DNA from: Serratia entomophila
Lineage (GTDB): Bacteria > Pseudomonadota > Gammaproteobacteria > Enterobacterales > Enterobacteriaceae
DNA: 64,000 bases
Assembly (NCBI RefSeq): GCF_021462285.1
Contig: NZ_CP082787.1
Coordinates: 4,340,001-4,404,000 of the forward strand
Direction of reading: 5' to 3'
Part shown: piece by piece, positions 1 through 9,728 of the stretch
Layout of the letters: each line of letters starts with the position of its first letter
Numbering within the stretch: the first letter of the stretch is position 1
Program-made: the position numbers and the translations under genes
The notes under the pieces: generated by a model
The model's input: only the letters and a program-made list of their open reading frames with translations
The model's database searches: none
Told to the model about the DNA's origin: nothing

Positions 1-326
1 ACTTCGCCGCGCGCTTCCGCCAGCGATTTACCCTGCTCGGCGGTCATCAGCTGCGCCAGATCTTCCTGGGCGGCCAGCACCCTGTCGGCCCAGGCCAGCA
101 GCAAGGCGGAGCGTTGTTTGGCGGTCAGCTGCTTCCAGCTGTGCTGCGCCAGCTGCGCCGCGTTGATCGCCTGCTGAGTTTCTTCTTCGCTCACCAGCGG
201 AATGCTGGCCAGCTCTGCGCCGGTGGCCGGGTTGATCACGGCCTCGCGCTTGCCGCTCAGCGCGTCGCACCACTCGCCGTTGATCAGGCACTGGCTGCGC
301 AGCAGCTCGGGGTTATTCAGTTTCAT
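1..326 (-). CDS. gabD: NAD(P)-dependent succinate-semialdehyde dehydrogenase, N-terminal part (cut by window edge)
   Basis: Oxidises succinate semialdehyde to succinate, the second step of GABA breakdown, in the cytoplasm. Only the first 108 or so codons are present; the rest, including the catalytic cysteine and glutamate, lies beyond the left edge. The visible part starts MKLNNPELLRSQCLINGEW and continues with the aldehyde dehydrogenase N-terminal pattern (INPATG). The ATG at 326 has an AGGAGAG ribosome binding site about 8 bases upstream. It follows gabT by 13 bases on the same strand, so the two are probably cotranscribed. Calling it GabD rather than another semialdehyde dehydrogenase rests on the N-terminal resemblance and the gabT neighbour. 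Confidence 0.9.
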   Translation of the reverse strand, partial: MKLNNPELLRSQCLINGEWCDALSGKREAVINPATGAELASIPLVSEEETQQAINAAQLAQHSWKQLTAKQRSALLLAWADRVLAAQEDLAQLMTAEQGKSLAEARGE

Positions 327-339
327 CGCCGCGCTCTCC

Positions 340-1605
340 TTACAGGGCCAGCGCGCGGGACAGGATGCCCAGCGCCTTGGTGAACTGATCTTCAGGAATG
401 GTCAGCGGATACAGGAAGCGGATCACGTTGCCGTTCACGCCGCAGCTCAGCAGCAACAGCCCTTCTTCCAGCGCCTTCTGCTGCACCTGGCGGGTGATCT
501 CCGCCGAAGGTTTGCCGGTGGCCGGATCGTTGAACTCCACCGCCACCATCGAACCCTGGGCGCGGATATCGGCGATCGCCGGGCTGGTTTTGCGCGCCTG
601 CTGCAGCACTTCCACCAGATGTTGGCCCAGACGCTGCGCACGCTGGCACAGCTGCTCTTCTTCAATCACGTCCAGCACCGCGTGCGCCGCCACCACCGCC
701 AACGGGTTACCGGCGTAGGTGCCGCCCAGCCCGCCCGGCGCCGGCGCGTCCATCACTTCCGCCCGGCCCGCCACCGCCGACAGCGGCATGCCGCCCGCCA
801 GGCTTTTCGCCATGGTGATCAGATCCGGTTTGACGCTGTAATGTTCCATGGCGAACAGCTTGCCGGTACGGGCGAAACCGGTCTGCACTTCGTCGGCAAT
901 CAGCAGAATGCCGTGCTGGTCGCACAGCGTGCGCAACGCCTGCATGAAATCGGCCGGCGCCACGTTGAAGCCGCCTTCGCCCTGTACCGGCTCCAGCACA
1001 ATCGCCGCCACCTGTTTGGGATCGATATCCGCTTTAAAGATGCGTTCCAGGCTGTTCATCGCGTCTTCAGTGCTCACGCCGTACAGCGCATTCGGGTACT
1101 GGCCGTGGAACACCGAGCCGGGGAACGGCCCGAAGCCCAGTTTGTAAGGGGCCACTTTGCCGGTCAGCGCCATGGTCATGTAGGTGCGGCCGTGGAAGCC
1201 GCCGCCGAAGGTGATCAGGCCCGGCCGGCCGGTATGGGCGCGGGCGATTTTCACCGCGTTCTCCACCGCTTCCGCGCCGGTGGTGAAGAACGCGGTTTTA
1301 CATGGCCCGGCGATCGGCGCGCGCTGGTTGATGCGCTCCGCCAGCGCGACATAGCTTTCGTAAGGAACAATCTGGTAAGCGGTATGAGTGAAGGCCTGCA
1401 GCTGTTTTTCAATCGCCGCGATCACCTTTGGATGACGGTGCCCGGTATTCAGCACCGCAATGCCCGAGGCAAAATCGATAACTTCATTGCCTTCCACATC
1501 CCACAGCGTGGCGTTCTCTGCGCGCTCGGCGTAAAAACCACACATCACGCCCACCCCGCGCGGGGTGGCGTCCTGACGGCGTTGGTTCAATTCTGCGTTT
1601 TTCAT
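340..1605 (-). CDS. gabT: 4-aminobutyrate aminotransferase
   Basis: Class III PLP-dependent aminotransferase that transfers the amino group of GABA to 2-oxoglutarate, giving succinate semialdehyde and glutamate. The protein has 421 residues against 426 in E. coli GabT. The cofactor-binding lysine is Lys267 in the ITMAKSLAGG motif, preceded by the LLIADEVQTGFARTG stretch typical of the family. The ATG at 1605 has a GGAGAG ribosome binding site. It heads a gabTD unit and is divergent from a MocR-type regulator, so induction by GABA through that regulator is a reasonable inference. E. coli has a different gab arrangement with CsiR and no MocR protein. Confidence 0.95.
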   Translation of the reverse strand: MKNAELNQRRQDATPRGVGVMCGFYAERAENATLWDVEGNEVIDFASGIAVLNTGHRHPKVIAAIEKQLQAFTHTAYQIVPYESYVALAERINQRAPIAGPCKTAFFTTGAEAVENAVKIARAHTGRPGLITFGGGFHGRTYMTMALTGKVAPYKLGFGPFPGSVFHGQYPNALYGVSTEDAMNSLERIFKADIDPKQVAAIVLEPVQGEGGFNVAPADFMQALRTLCDQHGILLIADEVQTGFARTGKLFAMEHYSVKPDLITMAKSLAGGMPLSAVAGRAEVMDAPAPGGLGGTYAGNPLAVVAAHAVLDVIEEEQLCQRAQRLGQHLVEVLQQARKTSPAIADIRAQGSMVAVEFNDPATGKPSAEITRQVQQKALEEGLLLLSCGVNGNVIRFLYPLTIPEDQFTKALGILSRALAL

Positions 1606-1641
1606 GCTGTTCTCTCCGGTCGGTGCCTGTTATACGTTTCG

Positions 1642-1693
1642 TTCACATTCGTGAAACAATGACGTTTATTTACACAGGATGTGGCCCTATAAT
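1642..1693. promoter_or_regulatory. Divergent control region between gabT and the MocR-type regulator
   Basis: The 121-base gap between the two divergent genes contains a short palindrome, TTCAC-ATTC-GTGAA (1642-1655), and a perfect sigma-70 -10 hexamer TATAAT at 1688-1693 facing the regulator gene. No convincing -35 element lies 16-18 bases upstream of it, which fits an activated or regulated promoter. The palindrome is a candidate operator; assigning it to the neighbouring MocR protein is inference. Confidence 0.45.
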
Positions 1694-1726
1694 CGAGTGC
1701 CAGTTACGAATAATTGAGGGATCCAA

Positions 1727-3205
1727 TTGCGCTCACTGAGTGGTGACCTGCTGCTGCAGCGCCTCGGCGAACAGCCCTATGATAAGCTGCATAAGCGCCT
1801 GTATAACGCGATCCGCACCAGCATTCTGGACGGCAGCCTGCCGCCTTCCAGCCGCCTGCCCGCCTCGCGCGATCTGGCGCAGGAGCTCAGCCTGTCTCGT
1901 AACACGGTTTTAACCGTTTATGAACAACTGTTGGCGGAAGGCTATGTTTTGGCGCGCGCCGGCAGCGGAACATTCGTCGCCGAAACCGTGCCGGACAGCT
2001 GTTTATCCACCAGCAGCGTGCCCGCCGGCGGCAACGGCCAGCAGAGGGGCATAGAGCTGTCGGATCGCGGCGCCGCGCTGCTGCACCACGCCAGCGCCAG
2101 CCCCAAACAGTGGGGGGCATTCATTCCCGGCGTGCCGGACGTCAATGCCTTTCCGCACCAGCTGTTCAGCAAGATCCAGGCGCGCATCAGCCGCCGCCCG
2201 GCCCCGCAACGGCTGACCTACAGCAACCAGGGCGGCAGCCCCGAGCTGCAGCACGCTCTGGTGGACTACCTGCGGGTGGCGCGTTCGGTGCGCTGCTCGC
2301 CGGAGCAAATATTAATTACCGAGGGCATTCATCAGGCGATAGATCTGGTGACACGCATGCTGTGCAATCCTGGGGACGACGCCTGGATCGAAGAGCCCGG
2401 CTATTGGGGCATCCGCAATATACTGCGGATGAATGCGCTGAACATCTGCCCGCTGGCGGTGGATGAGGCCGGCCTGGTGCCGCCGGAGCACCCCACCTCG
2501 CCGCCGCGGCTGATTTTCGTCACCCCGTCGCACCAGTATCCGCTGGGTTCGGTGATGAGCCTGGCGCGCCGTCAGCGCTTGCTGGCGCTGGCGCGCAACG
2601 CCGGCAGTTGGATCGTCGAAGACGACTACGACAGCGAGTTCCGTTTCTCCGGCCAGCCGATCCCGGCGCTACAGGGGCTGGAAGCCGATGCGCCGGTGAT
2701 CTACATCGGCACCTTCAGCAAAACGCTGTACCCGGCGCTGCGGCTCGGCTACGTGGTGCTGCCGCCGCAGCTGGCGCAGGCGCTGAAAACCGCCCACGCC
2801 GAGCTGTACCGCGGCGGCCACCTGCTGATCCAGACCGCGCTGGCGGAGTTCATTCAGGAGGGCCACTACAGCGCGCATATCCGCCGCATGCGGTTGCTGT
2901 ACGCGCGGCGGCGCGCCTTCCTCACCCATCTTATCGAACAGCACCTGGGCAAACAGGCGCTGAGCGAATTCAACAGCAACGCCGGGCTGCATCTGATCCT
3001 CAACCTGCCGGACGAGGCCGACGACGTGGCGATCGCCGCCGCCGCCGGCGCGCGCGGGGTGCTGGTGCGGCCGCTGTCGCGCTATTACATGCTGCCCAAC
3101 CGCCGGCGCGGCCTGCTGATGGGCTTCGCCTGCGTGCCGGAAGAGCAGATGGCCGCCGCCTTTATCCAGCTGTTGGCCTGCATCAACGCGCCTTACCAGG
3201 CCTGA
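1727..3205 (+). CDS. MocR/GabR-family transcriptional regulator (GntR HTH fused to aminotransferase fold)
   Basis: A 492-residue two-domain regulator. Residues about 15-85 are a GntR winged helix-turn-helix (SRLPASRDLAQELSLSRNTV), and residues about 120-490 are a class I aminotransferase-like domain. The PLP lysine is intact at Lys332 (TFSKTLYPALRLGY), preceded by EDDYDSEFR, so cofactor binding is expected. The start is taken as TTG at 1727 because it has a GAGGG ribosome binding site and no in-frame ATG lies nearby. Divergent from gabT, it is the likely GABA-sensing regulator by analogy with Bacillus GabR. PdxR-like members look similar, so the ligand is unproven. Its last 13 bases overlap the end of the convergent ABC-F gene. 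Confidence 0.85.
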   Translation: MRSLSGDLLLQRLGEQPYDKLHKRLYNAIRTSILDGSLPPSSRLPASRDLAQELSLSRNTVLTVYEQLLAEGYVLARAGSGTFVAETVPDSCLSTSSVPAGGNGQQRGIELSDRGAALLHHASASPKQWGAFIPGVPDVNAFPHQLFSKIQARISRRPAPQRLTYSNQGGSPELQHALVDYLRVARSVRCSPEQILITEGIHQAIDLVTRMLCNPGDDAWIEEPGYWGIRNILRMNALNICPLAVDEAGLVPPEHPTSPPRLIFVTPSHQYPLGSVMSLARRQRLLALARNAGSWIVEDDYDSEFRFSGQPIPALQGLEADAPVIYIGTFSKTLYPALRLGYVVLPPQLAQALKTAHAELYRGGHLLIQTALAEFIQEGHYSAHIRRMRLLYARRRAFLTHLIEQHLGKQALSEFNSNAGLHLILNLPDEADDVAIAAAAGARGVLVRPLSRYYMLPNRRRGLLMGFACVPEEQMAAAFIQLLACINAPYQA

Positions 3206-4812
3206 AGCCGCCAACCGTTCGCCTGCCGGTGCAGACGGTGCGTCAGCTTCAGCCCCTGCAGGAAGTCTTCGTCGTGCGATACCACCAGCATCGCGCCGGG
3301 GAAATCCGCCAATGCGCTTTCGATTGCCAGCGACGAGGCCAGATCCAGATGGTTGGTCGGTTCATCCAGCAACAGCAGCTGCGCCGGTTGGCGCCGCCAC
3401 AGCGCGCAGGCCAGCGCCGCCTTCAGGCGTTCGCCGCCGCTCAGCGATCCCAGCGGCAAAGCGATGCGATCCGCGCCGAGCTGCAGCTGCGCCAGCCGGG
3501 TGCGTAGCGCGCCCTCCGCCAACGGCGAGTCCTGCAGCCCCAAATGCTCCACCATCGAAAGGCGCGCGTCGAGCTGCGAGAGGGTTTGATCGAGATAGGC
3601 CAGCGGCAGCGGGCAGCGGCACCGCCCGGCGAGCGGCGCCAGCTGGCCGAGGATCACCTTCAGCAGCGTGGATTTACCGCAGCCGTTCGGGCCGGTCAGC
3701 GCCACGCGCATCGGCCCGTCGATGCGCAGATCCAGCGGCGGCGCGGCGACGAAGGGCAACCGCAGTTGCTCGAGCACCAGCACCTGTTTACCGGCGGCAA
3801 CCTCAGTGCCCGGCAGGGCTAGCATCACCGGGCTGTCCTCTTCCAGCCGTTGGTAAGCCTCATACACCGCGGCGTCGAGCGCGCCCCTTTGCTCCTGATG
3901 CTGTTTACGCAGCGTGCCGAGGCTCTCCTTGGCCGCCGCCTTGTAGGCAACGCGTTCAAACGAGGCGATATTCAGCGTATCGACGCTTCTCAGCGTTTGC
4001 GCCGAGCGCCGTTGGCTCATGTCATGTTCTTTCTGTTGCCGGGCGCGGGTGCGCCGGCGTTCCTGCCGCGCATGTTCCAACGCGCCGCGCGCCGCCTGCT
4101 GTTCCAGCTCGCGCTGGCGGCGGTAGTCATGGTAGTTGCCGCCGTAGCTGTGCAGCGCACCGGGCGTCAGTTCGACGATGCGCTCCATGCGCGCCAGCAA
4201 TTGCCGGTCGTGGCTGGCGATCAGCAGCCCGCCACGCCACTGATCCAACTGCCGGTACAGCCAGTCGCGGCCATTGGCGTCCAGATGGTTGGTCGGTTCG
4301 TCCAGCAGCAGGAAATCCGCCGCGCTCAGCATGGCGGCGCACAGCGACGCGCGCATCCGCTCGCCGCCGCTCAAACAGCTTGCGGGCCGCTGCGGATCGA
4401 ACGCCGGCAGCCCGGCGGCGGCAAAGGCGGTTCGCAGACGATCGGCCAGATCCCACTGCCCTTCCAGGCGATCGATATCGTCCGCCTGCGGCCGCCCCTG
4501 ATCGACGCGGGCCAACGCGGCAAAGAGCTCACCGTAGCCCAACAGCTGCGCCAGCGTGGCATGGGGCGCAATTTCCGGCTGCTGCGCCACATAGGCCAGC
4601 GAAGCATCGGATTCCACATGCCCATTGCCCGGCAGATCCAACCCGGCTATCAGGCGCAGCAGCCGGGTTTTCCCCACGCCATTGCGCCCGACCAGGCCGC
4701 AGCGTTGTTGGTCGAAAGTGAGATCCAGCGGGCCGAACAGCGTCTCGCCGTCAGCAAATTGGCAGGTCAGTTGGTGTAAAACAAAATGAGGGGGCTGCGC
4801 GAAATGAGCCAT
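3193..4812 (-). CDS. ABC-F family ATPase
   Basis: Soluble protein of 539 residues with two ATP-binding cassettes and no membrane segments, the ABC-F layout. Cassette 1 has Walker A GRNGVGKT (about residue 40), signature LSGGE and Walker B LLLDEPTNHLD. Cassette 2 has GPNGCGKS, LSGGE and LLLDEPTNHLD. Between them is a basic, Gln/Arg-rich helical linker (roughly 230-300). ABC-F proteins act on ribosomes, as translation factors or antibiotic-resistance proteins; which applies here cannot be told. The ATG at 4812 is chosen over the GTG at 4818 because AGGAG lies 5 bases before the ATG. That AGGAG sits in an inverted repeat described separately. It overlaps the convergent regulator gene by 13 bases. 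Confidence 0.85.
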   Translation of the reverse strand: MAHFAQPPHFVLHQLTCQFADGETLFGPLDLTFDQQRCGLVGRNGVGKTRLLRLIAGLDLPGNGHVESDASLAYVAQQPEIAPHATLAQLLGYGELFAALARVDQGRPQADDIDRLEGQWDLADRLRTAFAAAGLPAFDPQRPASCLSGGERMRASLCAAMLSAADFLLLDEPTNHLDANGRDWLYRQLDQWRGGLLIASHDRQLLARMERIVELTPGALHSYGGNYHDYRRQRELEQQAARGALEHARQERRRTRARQQKEHDMSQRRSAQTLRSVDTLNIASFERVAYKAAAKESLGTLRKQHQEQRGALDAAVYEAYQRLEEDSPVMLALPGTEVAAGKQVLVLEQLRLPFVAAPPLDLRIDGPMRVALTGPNGCGKSTLLKVILGQLAPLAGRCRCPLPLAYLDQTLSQLDARLSMVEHLGLQDSPLAEGALRTRLAQLQLGADRIALPLGSLSGGERLKAALACALWRRQPAQLLLLDEPTNHLDLASSLAIESALADFPGAMLVVSHDEDFLQGLKLTHRLHRQANGWRLQAW

Positions 4813-4813
4813 A

Positions 4814-4861
4814 AGCACTCCTGAATGAGATCAAAACATCCCCACAAGGCACCGGAGTGCT
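4814..4861 (-). promoter_or_regulatory. Leader inverted repeat that can mask the ABC-F ribosome binding site
   Basis: In the mRNA of the ABC-F gene, AGCACTCC (4861-4854) is followed after 32 bases by GGAGTGCT (4821-4814), a perfect 8-base inverted repeat. The second arm contains the AGGAG ribosome binding site of the gene. The loop holds a two-codon reading frame, ATG TTT TGA, preceded by GGGG. The structure is what a translational attenuator would look like; function is inferred. Confidence 0.5.
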
Positions 4862-4988
4862 CAGCGTGGGACAAGATATCAGCAGGCGTGGGTGTTCATT
4901 TTCGGTAGTGGCTCCGCAGAGAGAAGGAATTTGCAACGCGCAAATGCTAACCGATCTTTTGTTCATTATGCAAACACGGTCAGAGATT

Positions 4989-7138
<2,150 letters not shown>

Positions 7139-7141
<3 letters not shown>

Positions 7142-7163
7142 AAAAGGGGCGCGTTGCGCCCCT
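7139..7163 (-). terminator. Terminator of rlmG
   Basis: GGGGCGC-GTT-GCGCCCC hairpin followed, on the minus strand, by six T residues. It overlaps the end of fadH on the plus strand and lies between the two convergent genes. Confidence 0.85.
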
Positions 7164-7170
7164 CGTTCAC

Positions 7171-8310
7171 TCAGCGCCGCGCGCCGGATTTCACCGCTTT
7201 CAGTATCACGAACTTTTTGTTGGACGCCACCAGGGTGCAGTTGCCGAACAAACGCTTCAGCTTCTGGTGGTAGTCCAGATGGCGGTTGCCGACGATGCGC
7301 AGCTCGCCGCCCACCTGCAGGCAACGCTTGGCGTCGCAGAACATCTGCCAGGCGGTATGGTCGGTGATCGCATGCTGCTGGTGGAATGGCGGGTTGCACA
7401 GCACCGCCTGCACGCTTTCACGCTCGATGCCCGCCAGCGAGTTGTTCACCTCAAACTGGCAGCGATCCAGCTCCTGCGGCAGGTTGTGCTCCACGTTCAG
7501 CTCGCTGGAGGCCACCGCCATGTAGGATTCATCGACGAAGGTCACCTGCGCCTCCGGGTTCTGCTGCAGCGCGATCATGCCGATCACGCCGTTGCCGCAG
7601 CCCAGATCGACAATATGGCCATTCAGGCCGTGCGGCAGATGCTCCATAAACAACCGCGCGCCGATATCCAGGCTGCCGCGCGAAAACACGTTGGCGTGGT
7701 TATGAATAAGCCAATCGGTGCCGTCCAGCGCCCAGTTGGTGGTTTCCGGCGCCGCCGGCGGCACGATGTCCGCCGCCTGGCAATAGATCAGGCGCGCCTT
7801 TTTCCACGCCAGGCTGGTGCGGGTCGGGCCCAGCACCTTTTCAAACAGCTGCAGGGTGGAGGTATGCACGTCGCGCGCCTTGGCGCCGGCGACGATCAGC
7901 GTGTCTTCGCTCACCACCGCGCGCAGCGCACGCAGCTGCTGTTCCAGCAAGGCCAACGCCTTGGGGATGCGGATCAGCACCACCGCCGGCGCCGCAGGCA
8001 GCGCGGCCAGGCTGTCCAGCAGATGAACCTGCTCGGGATCCAGTTCGTTGAGCTTCAGGTTGTGGCGCGTCGCCAGCTGGCTCATGTAGGAATCGCTGAT
8101 GCTGTACGGCCGATGGGCGTGCAATGCGCAGGCCAGGGTGCCGAAGTTATCGTTGAAAATCAGCACCGGGCGGCCGCCGATATCTACGTTTTCAAGCTGT
8201 TGCAGCAGATACTCATCCGCCGCTTCCCACGCCTGCAGCTGGGTGGATTCTTCCTGTTGGGGATAACGTTCCAGCTCAAGTTGCTGTGTTCCCAGATCGA
8301 GTTGGCTCAT
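7171..8310 (-). CDS. rlmG: 23S rRNA (guanine-1835 N2) methyltransferase
   Basis: SAM-dependent methyltransferase that modifies G1835 of 23S rRNA. 379 residues, the usual length. The N-terminal half is the degenerate methyltransferase-like domain ([15 protein letters not shown] near residue 30). The C-terminal catalytic half has the SAM motif [10 protein letters not shown] and the NPPF motif for base methylation. The start MSQLDLG corresponds to E. coli MSHLDNG. In E. coli too it lies near ygjP and the ygjNM toxin-antitoxin genes. It is convergent with fadH and divergent from higBA. Confidence 0.95.
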   Translation of the reverse strand: MSQLDLGTQQLELERYPQQEESTQLQAWEAADEYLLQQLENVDIGGRPVLIFNDNFGTLACALHAHRPYSISDSYMSQLATRHNLKLNELDPEQVHLLDSLAALPAAPAVVLIRIPKALALLEQQLRALRAVVSEDTLIVAGAKARDVHTSTLQLFEKVLGPTRTSLAWKKARLIYCQAADIVPPAAPETTNWALDGTDWLIHNHANVFSRGSLDIGARLFMEHLPHGLNGHIVDLGCGNGVIGMIALQQNPEAQVTFVDESYMAVASSELNVEHNLPQELDRCQFEVNNSLAGIERESVQAVLCNPPFHQQHAITDHTAWQMFCDAKRCLQVGGELRIVGNRHLDYHQKLKRLFGNCTLVASNKKFVILKAVKSGARR

Positions 8311-8479
8311 CGCCCCTCCTGACTGATAAAAATTTGGGCTGTTTATCCCCTAAAAACGTCCGTCAGTAAAATGTTTTTTCGGATAAATTGCGTATTGCGC
8401 CGCGTATCTGAAAACCCGCCCCCCTTTTCCCCTTTAACAACATTAACCTTCCCTTCCCGAACGCCAAATTCGGCTATTT

Positions 8480-8513
8480 TTCAACCTGGCTGGATGTAAC
8501 TTTAAATGTTACA
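8480..8513 (+). promoter_or_regulatory. higBA promoter with overlapping inverted-repeat operator
   Basis: TTCAAC (8480-8485) and TAAATG (8503-8508), spaced 17 bases, form a plausible sigma-70 promoter. A perfect inverted repeat TGTAAC-N7-GTTACA (8495-8513) covers the -10 box, exactly where an autorepressing HigA antitoxin would bind. The rest of the 231-base gap from rlmG holds nothing else I recognise. Confidence 0.55.
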
Positions 8514-8541
8514 CTGCCTGTCCCACGGAATGGGGGAAAGC

Positions 8542-8832
8542 ATGATCAAATCTTTCCGCGATCGATATTTGCAGCAGTTTTACCTGGAAGGCAGGCGCAG
8601 CCGCCTGATTCCCGGCGTGCTCGAACGGCAGTTGGCCCGAAAGCTCGATATGCTGGCCGCCGCGCAGCAAGAGCGCGACTTGCACCACCCCACGGGCAAC
8701 TATTACAAACGGCTGTCCGGGCCATTTCAGGGATGGTCAAGCCTGCGCGTCAATATGCACTGGCGGCTGATGTTCCAGTGGCGGCACGATGCTGCGGACA
8801 GAGTTTACCTCGATCCGCATCAAGACACCTGA
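8542..8832 (+). CDS. higB: Type II toxin, RelE/HigB family
   Basis: 96-residue basic protein of the RelE/ParE superfamily. HigB toxins cleave mRNA on the ribosome. The family pattern is present: KLDMLAAAQ in the first half, then TGNYYKRLSGPFQGWSSLRVNMHWRLMFQW, ending with a short acidic tail. The ATG at 8542 (MIKSFRDRYL) has a GGGGGAAAG ribosome binding site; an in-frame upstream extension to 8506 adds MLHCLSHGMGES, which is unlike the family. The toxin precedes the antitoxin, the inverted gene order typical of hig loci, with a 14-base gap to higA. Corresponds to ygjN in E. coli. Confidence 0.88.
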   Translation: MIKSFRDRYLQQFYLEGRRSRLIPGVLERQLARKLDMLAAAQQERDLHHPTGNYYKRLSGPFQGWSSLRVNMHWRLMFQWRHDAADRVYLDPHQDT

Positions 8833-8846
8833 ACCAGGGAGAACCT

Positions 8847-9170
8847 ATGTTGGAAACCACAACCCGCGAACCCACTACGGTGGGAGAAGTGCTGCAGGAA
8901 GAGTATTTAACCCCCTTGGGCATCGGCCAGGAGGAGCTGGCGAAGGTGTTGGGCGTCACCCGTGCCACGGTTAACCGTCTGTGTAACGGACATCGGCGCA
9001 TGAGCGTCGCCGAAGCCAACCTGTTTGCCGATCTGTTCGAAACCACCGCCGACTTTTGGCTGAATCTGCAGGCGGCGCACGATCGCTGGGAGGCCAGACA
9101 AGCCAATGCGCAACGTGTACGTCTGCGGCCAATCAAAGAAATACTGGGACGCAATATCACTCATGCATGA
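8847..9170 (+). CDS. higA: HigA-type antitoxin, XRE-family DNA-binding protein
   Basis: 107-residue protein with a helix-turn-helix of the HigA addiction-module family: EEYLTPLGIGQEELAKVLGV then TRATVNRLCNGHRRMSVAEA (about residues 18-58). It should neutralise HigB and repress the operon through the palindrome at 8495-8513. The ATG at 8847 follows CAGGGAGAACCT. Its stop codon overlaps the start of ygjP in ATGCATGA (9163-9170), so ygjP is probably translated by coupling to the antitoxin. Corresponds to E. coli ygjM. Confidence 0.88.
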   Translation: MLETTTREPTTVGEVLQEEYLTPLGIGQEELAKVLGVTRATVNRLCNGHRRMSVAEANLFADLFETTADFWLNLQAAHDRWEARQANAQRVRLRPIKEILGRNITHA

Positions 9171-9675
9171 AATCGAACTCGCCTACCTGCAGGGCTACCC
9201 TGAACATCTGCAAAGCCAGGTGCAGCAGCTGATCCAGCAAAATCGGCTGGGCGACGTCCTGCTGCAGCGCTACCCGCAGGTGCATGATTGCACCACCGAC
9301 AAATCGCTCTATCAGTTTACCGTCGATCTGAAAAACCAGTACCTGCGCAACGCGCAGCCGCTGAGCAAGGTGGCCTACGACGGCAAGATCCAGGTGATGA
9401 AGCACGCGCTCGGCATGCATACCGCCATTTCGCGCGTGCAGGGCGGCAAGCTGAAGGCCAAGGCGGAGATCCGCGTAGCGACGGTGTTTAAACTCGCGCC
9501 CGAACCCTTTCTGCGCATGATCGTGGTGCACGAGCTGGCGCACCTGAAGGAAAAAGACCACAACAAGGCGTTCTACAGCCTGTGCTGCCATATGGAACCC
9601 AACTACCACCAGTTGGAGTTCGACACCCGGCTGTATCTGACCCACCTGGCGCTGTTCGGCGAGCTGTATGCGTGA
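9163..9675 (+). CDS. ygjP: YgjP family metal-dependent hydrolase (DUF45-like)
   Basis: 170-residue cytoplasmic protein, strongly similar to E. coli YgjP (YLQGYPE near the N-terminus; NALGLHTAVSRVQGGKLKA region conserved as HALGMHTAISRVQGGKLKA). The zinc-binding HELAH motif (VVHELAHLKEKDHNKAF) with a following histidine marks the SprT/DUF45-type metallohydrolase fold. The cellular role is unsettled; I recall a nucleotide pyrophosphatase activity proposed for the E. coli protein but am not certain. An upstream in-frame start at 9106 lies inside higA; the ATG at 9163 is preferred because homology starts just after it. It overlaps the higA stop by 8 bases. Confidence 0.9.
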   Translation: MHEIELAYLQGYPEHLQSQVQQLIQQNRLGDVLLQRYPQVHDCTTDKSLYQFTVDLKNQYLRNAQPLSKVAYDGKIQVMKHALGMHTAISRVQGGKLKAKAEIRVATVFKLAPEPFLRMIVVHELAHLKEKDHNKAFYSLCCHMEPNYHQLEFDTRLYLTHLALFGELYA

Positions 9676-9728
9676 CAATAATCCCTGTGATAATCTGAAT
9701 TTTTAGGGTCTGGGAACCGGAGCTCGTC

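Noticed and set aside
4751..4966. 71-codon frame overlapping the ABC-F start, considered as a long leader peptide
   Set aside because: It runs through the ABC-F start in another frame, has no ribosome binding site of note and ends inside the gene. The two-codon frame in the hairpin loop is a better candidate.
8506..9675. higBA as part of a mobile island
   Set aside because: The same toxin-antitoxin genes sit beside rlmG and ygjP in E. coli, base composition is ordinary, and no integrase, direct repeats or tRNA gene is nearby.
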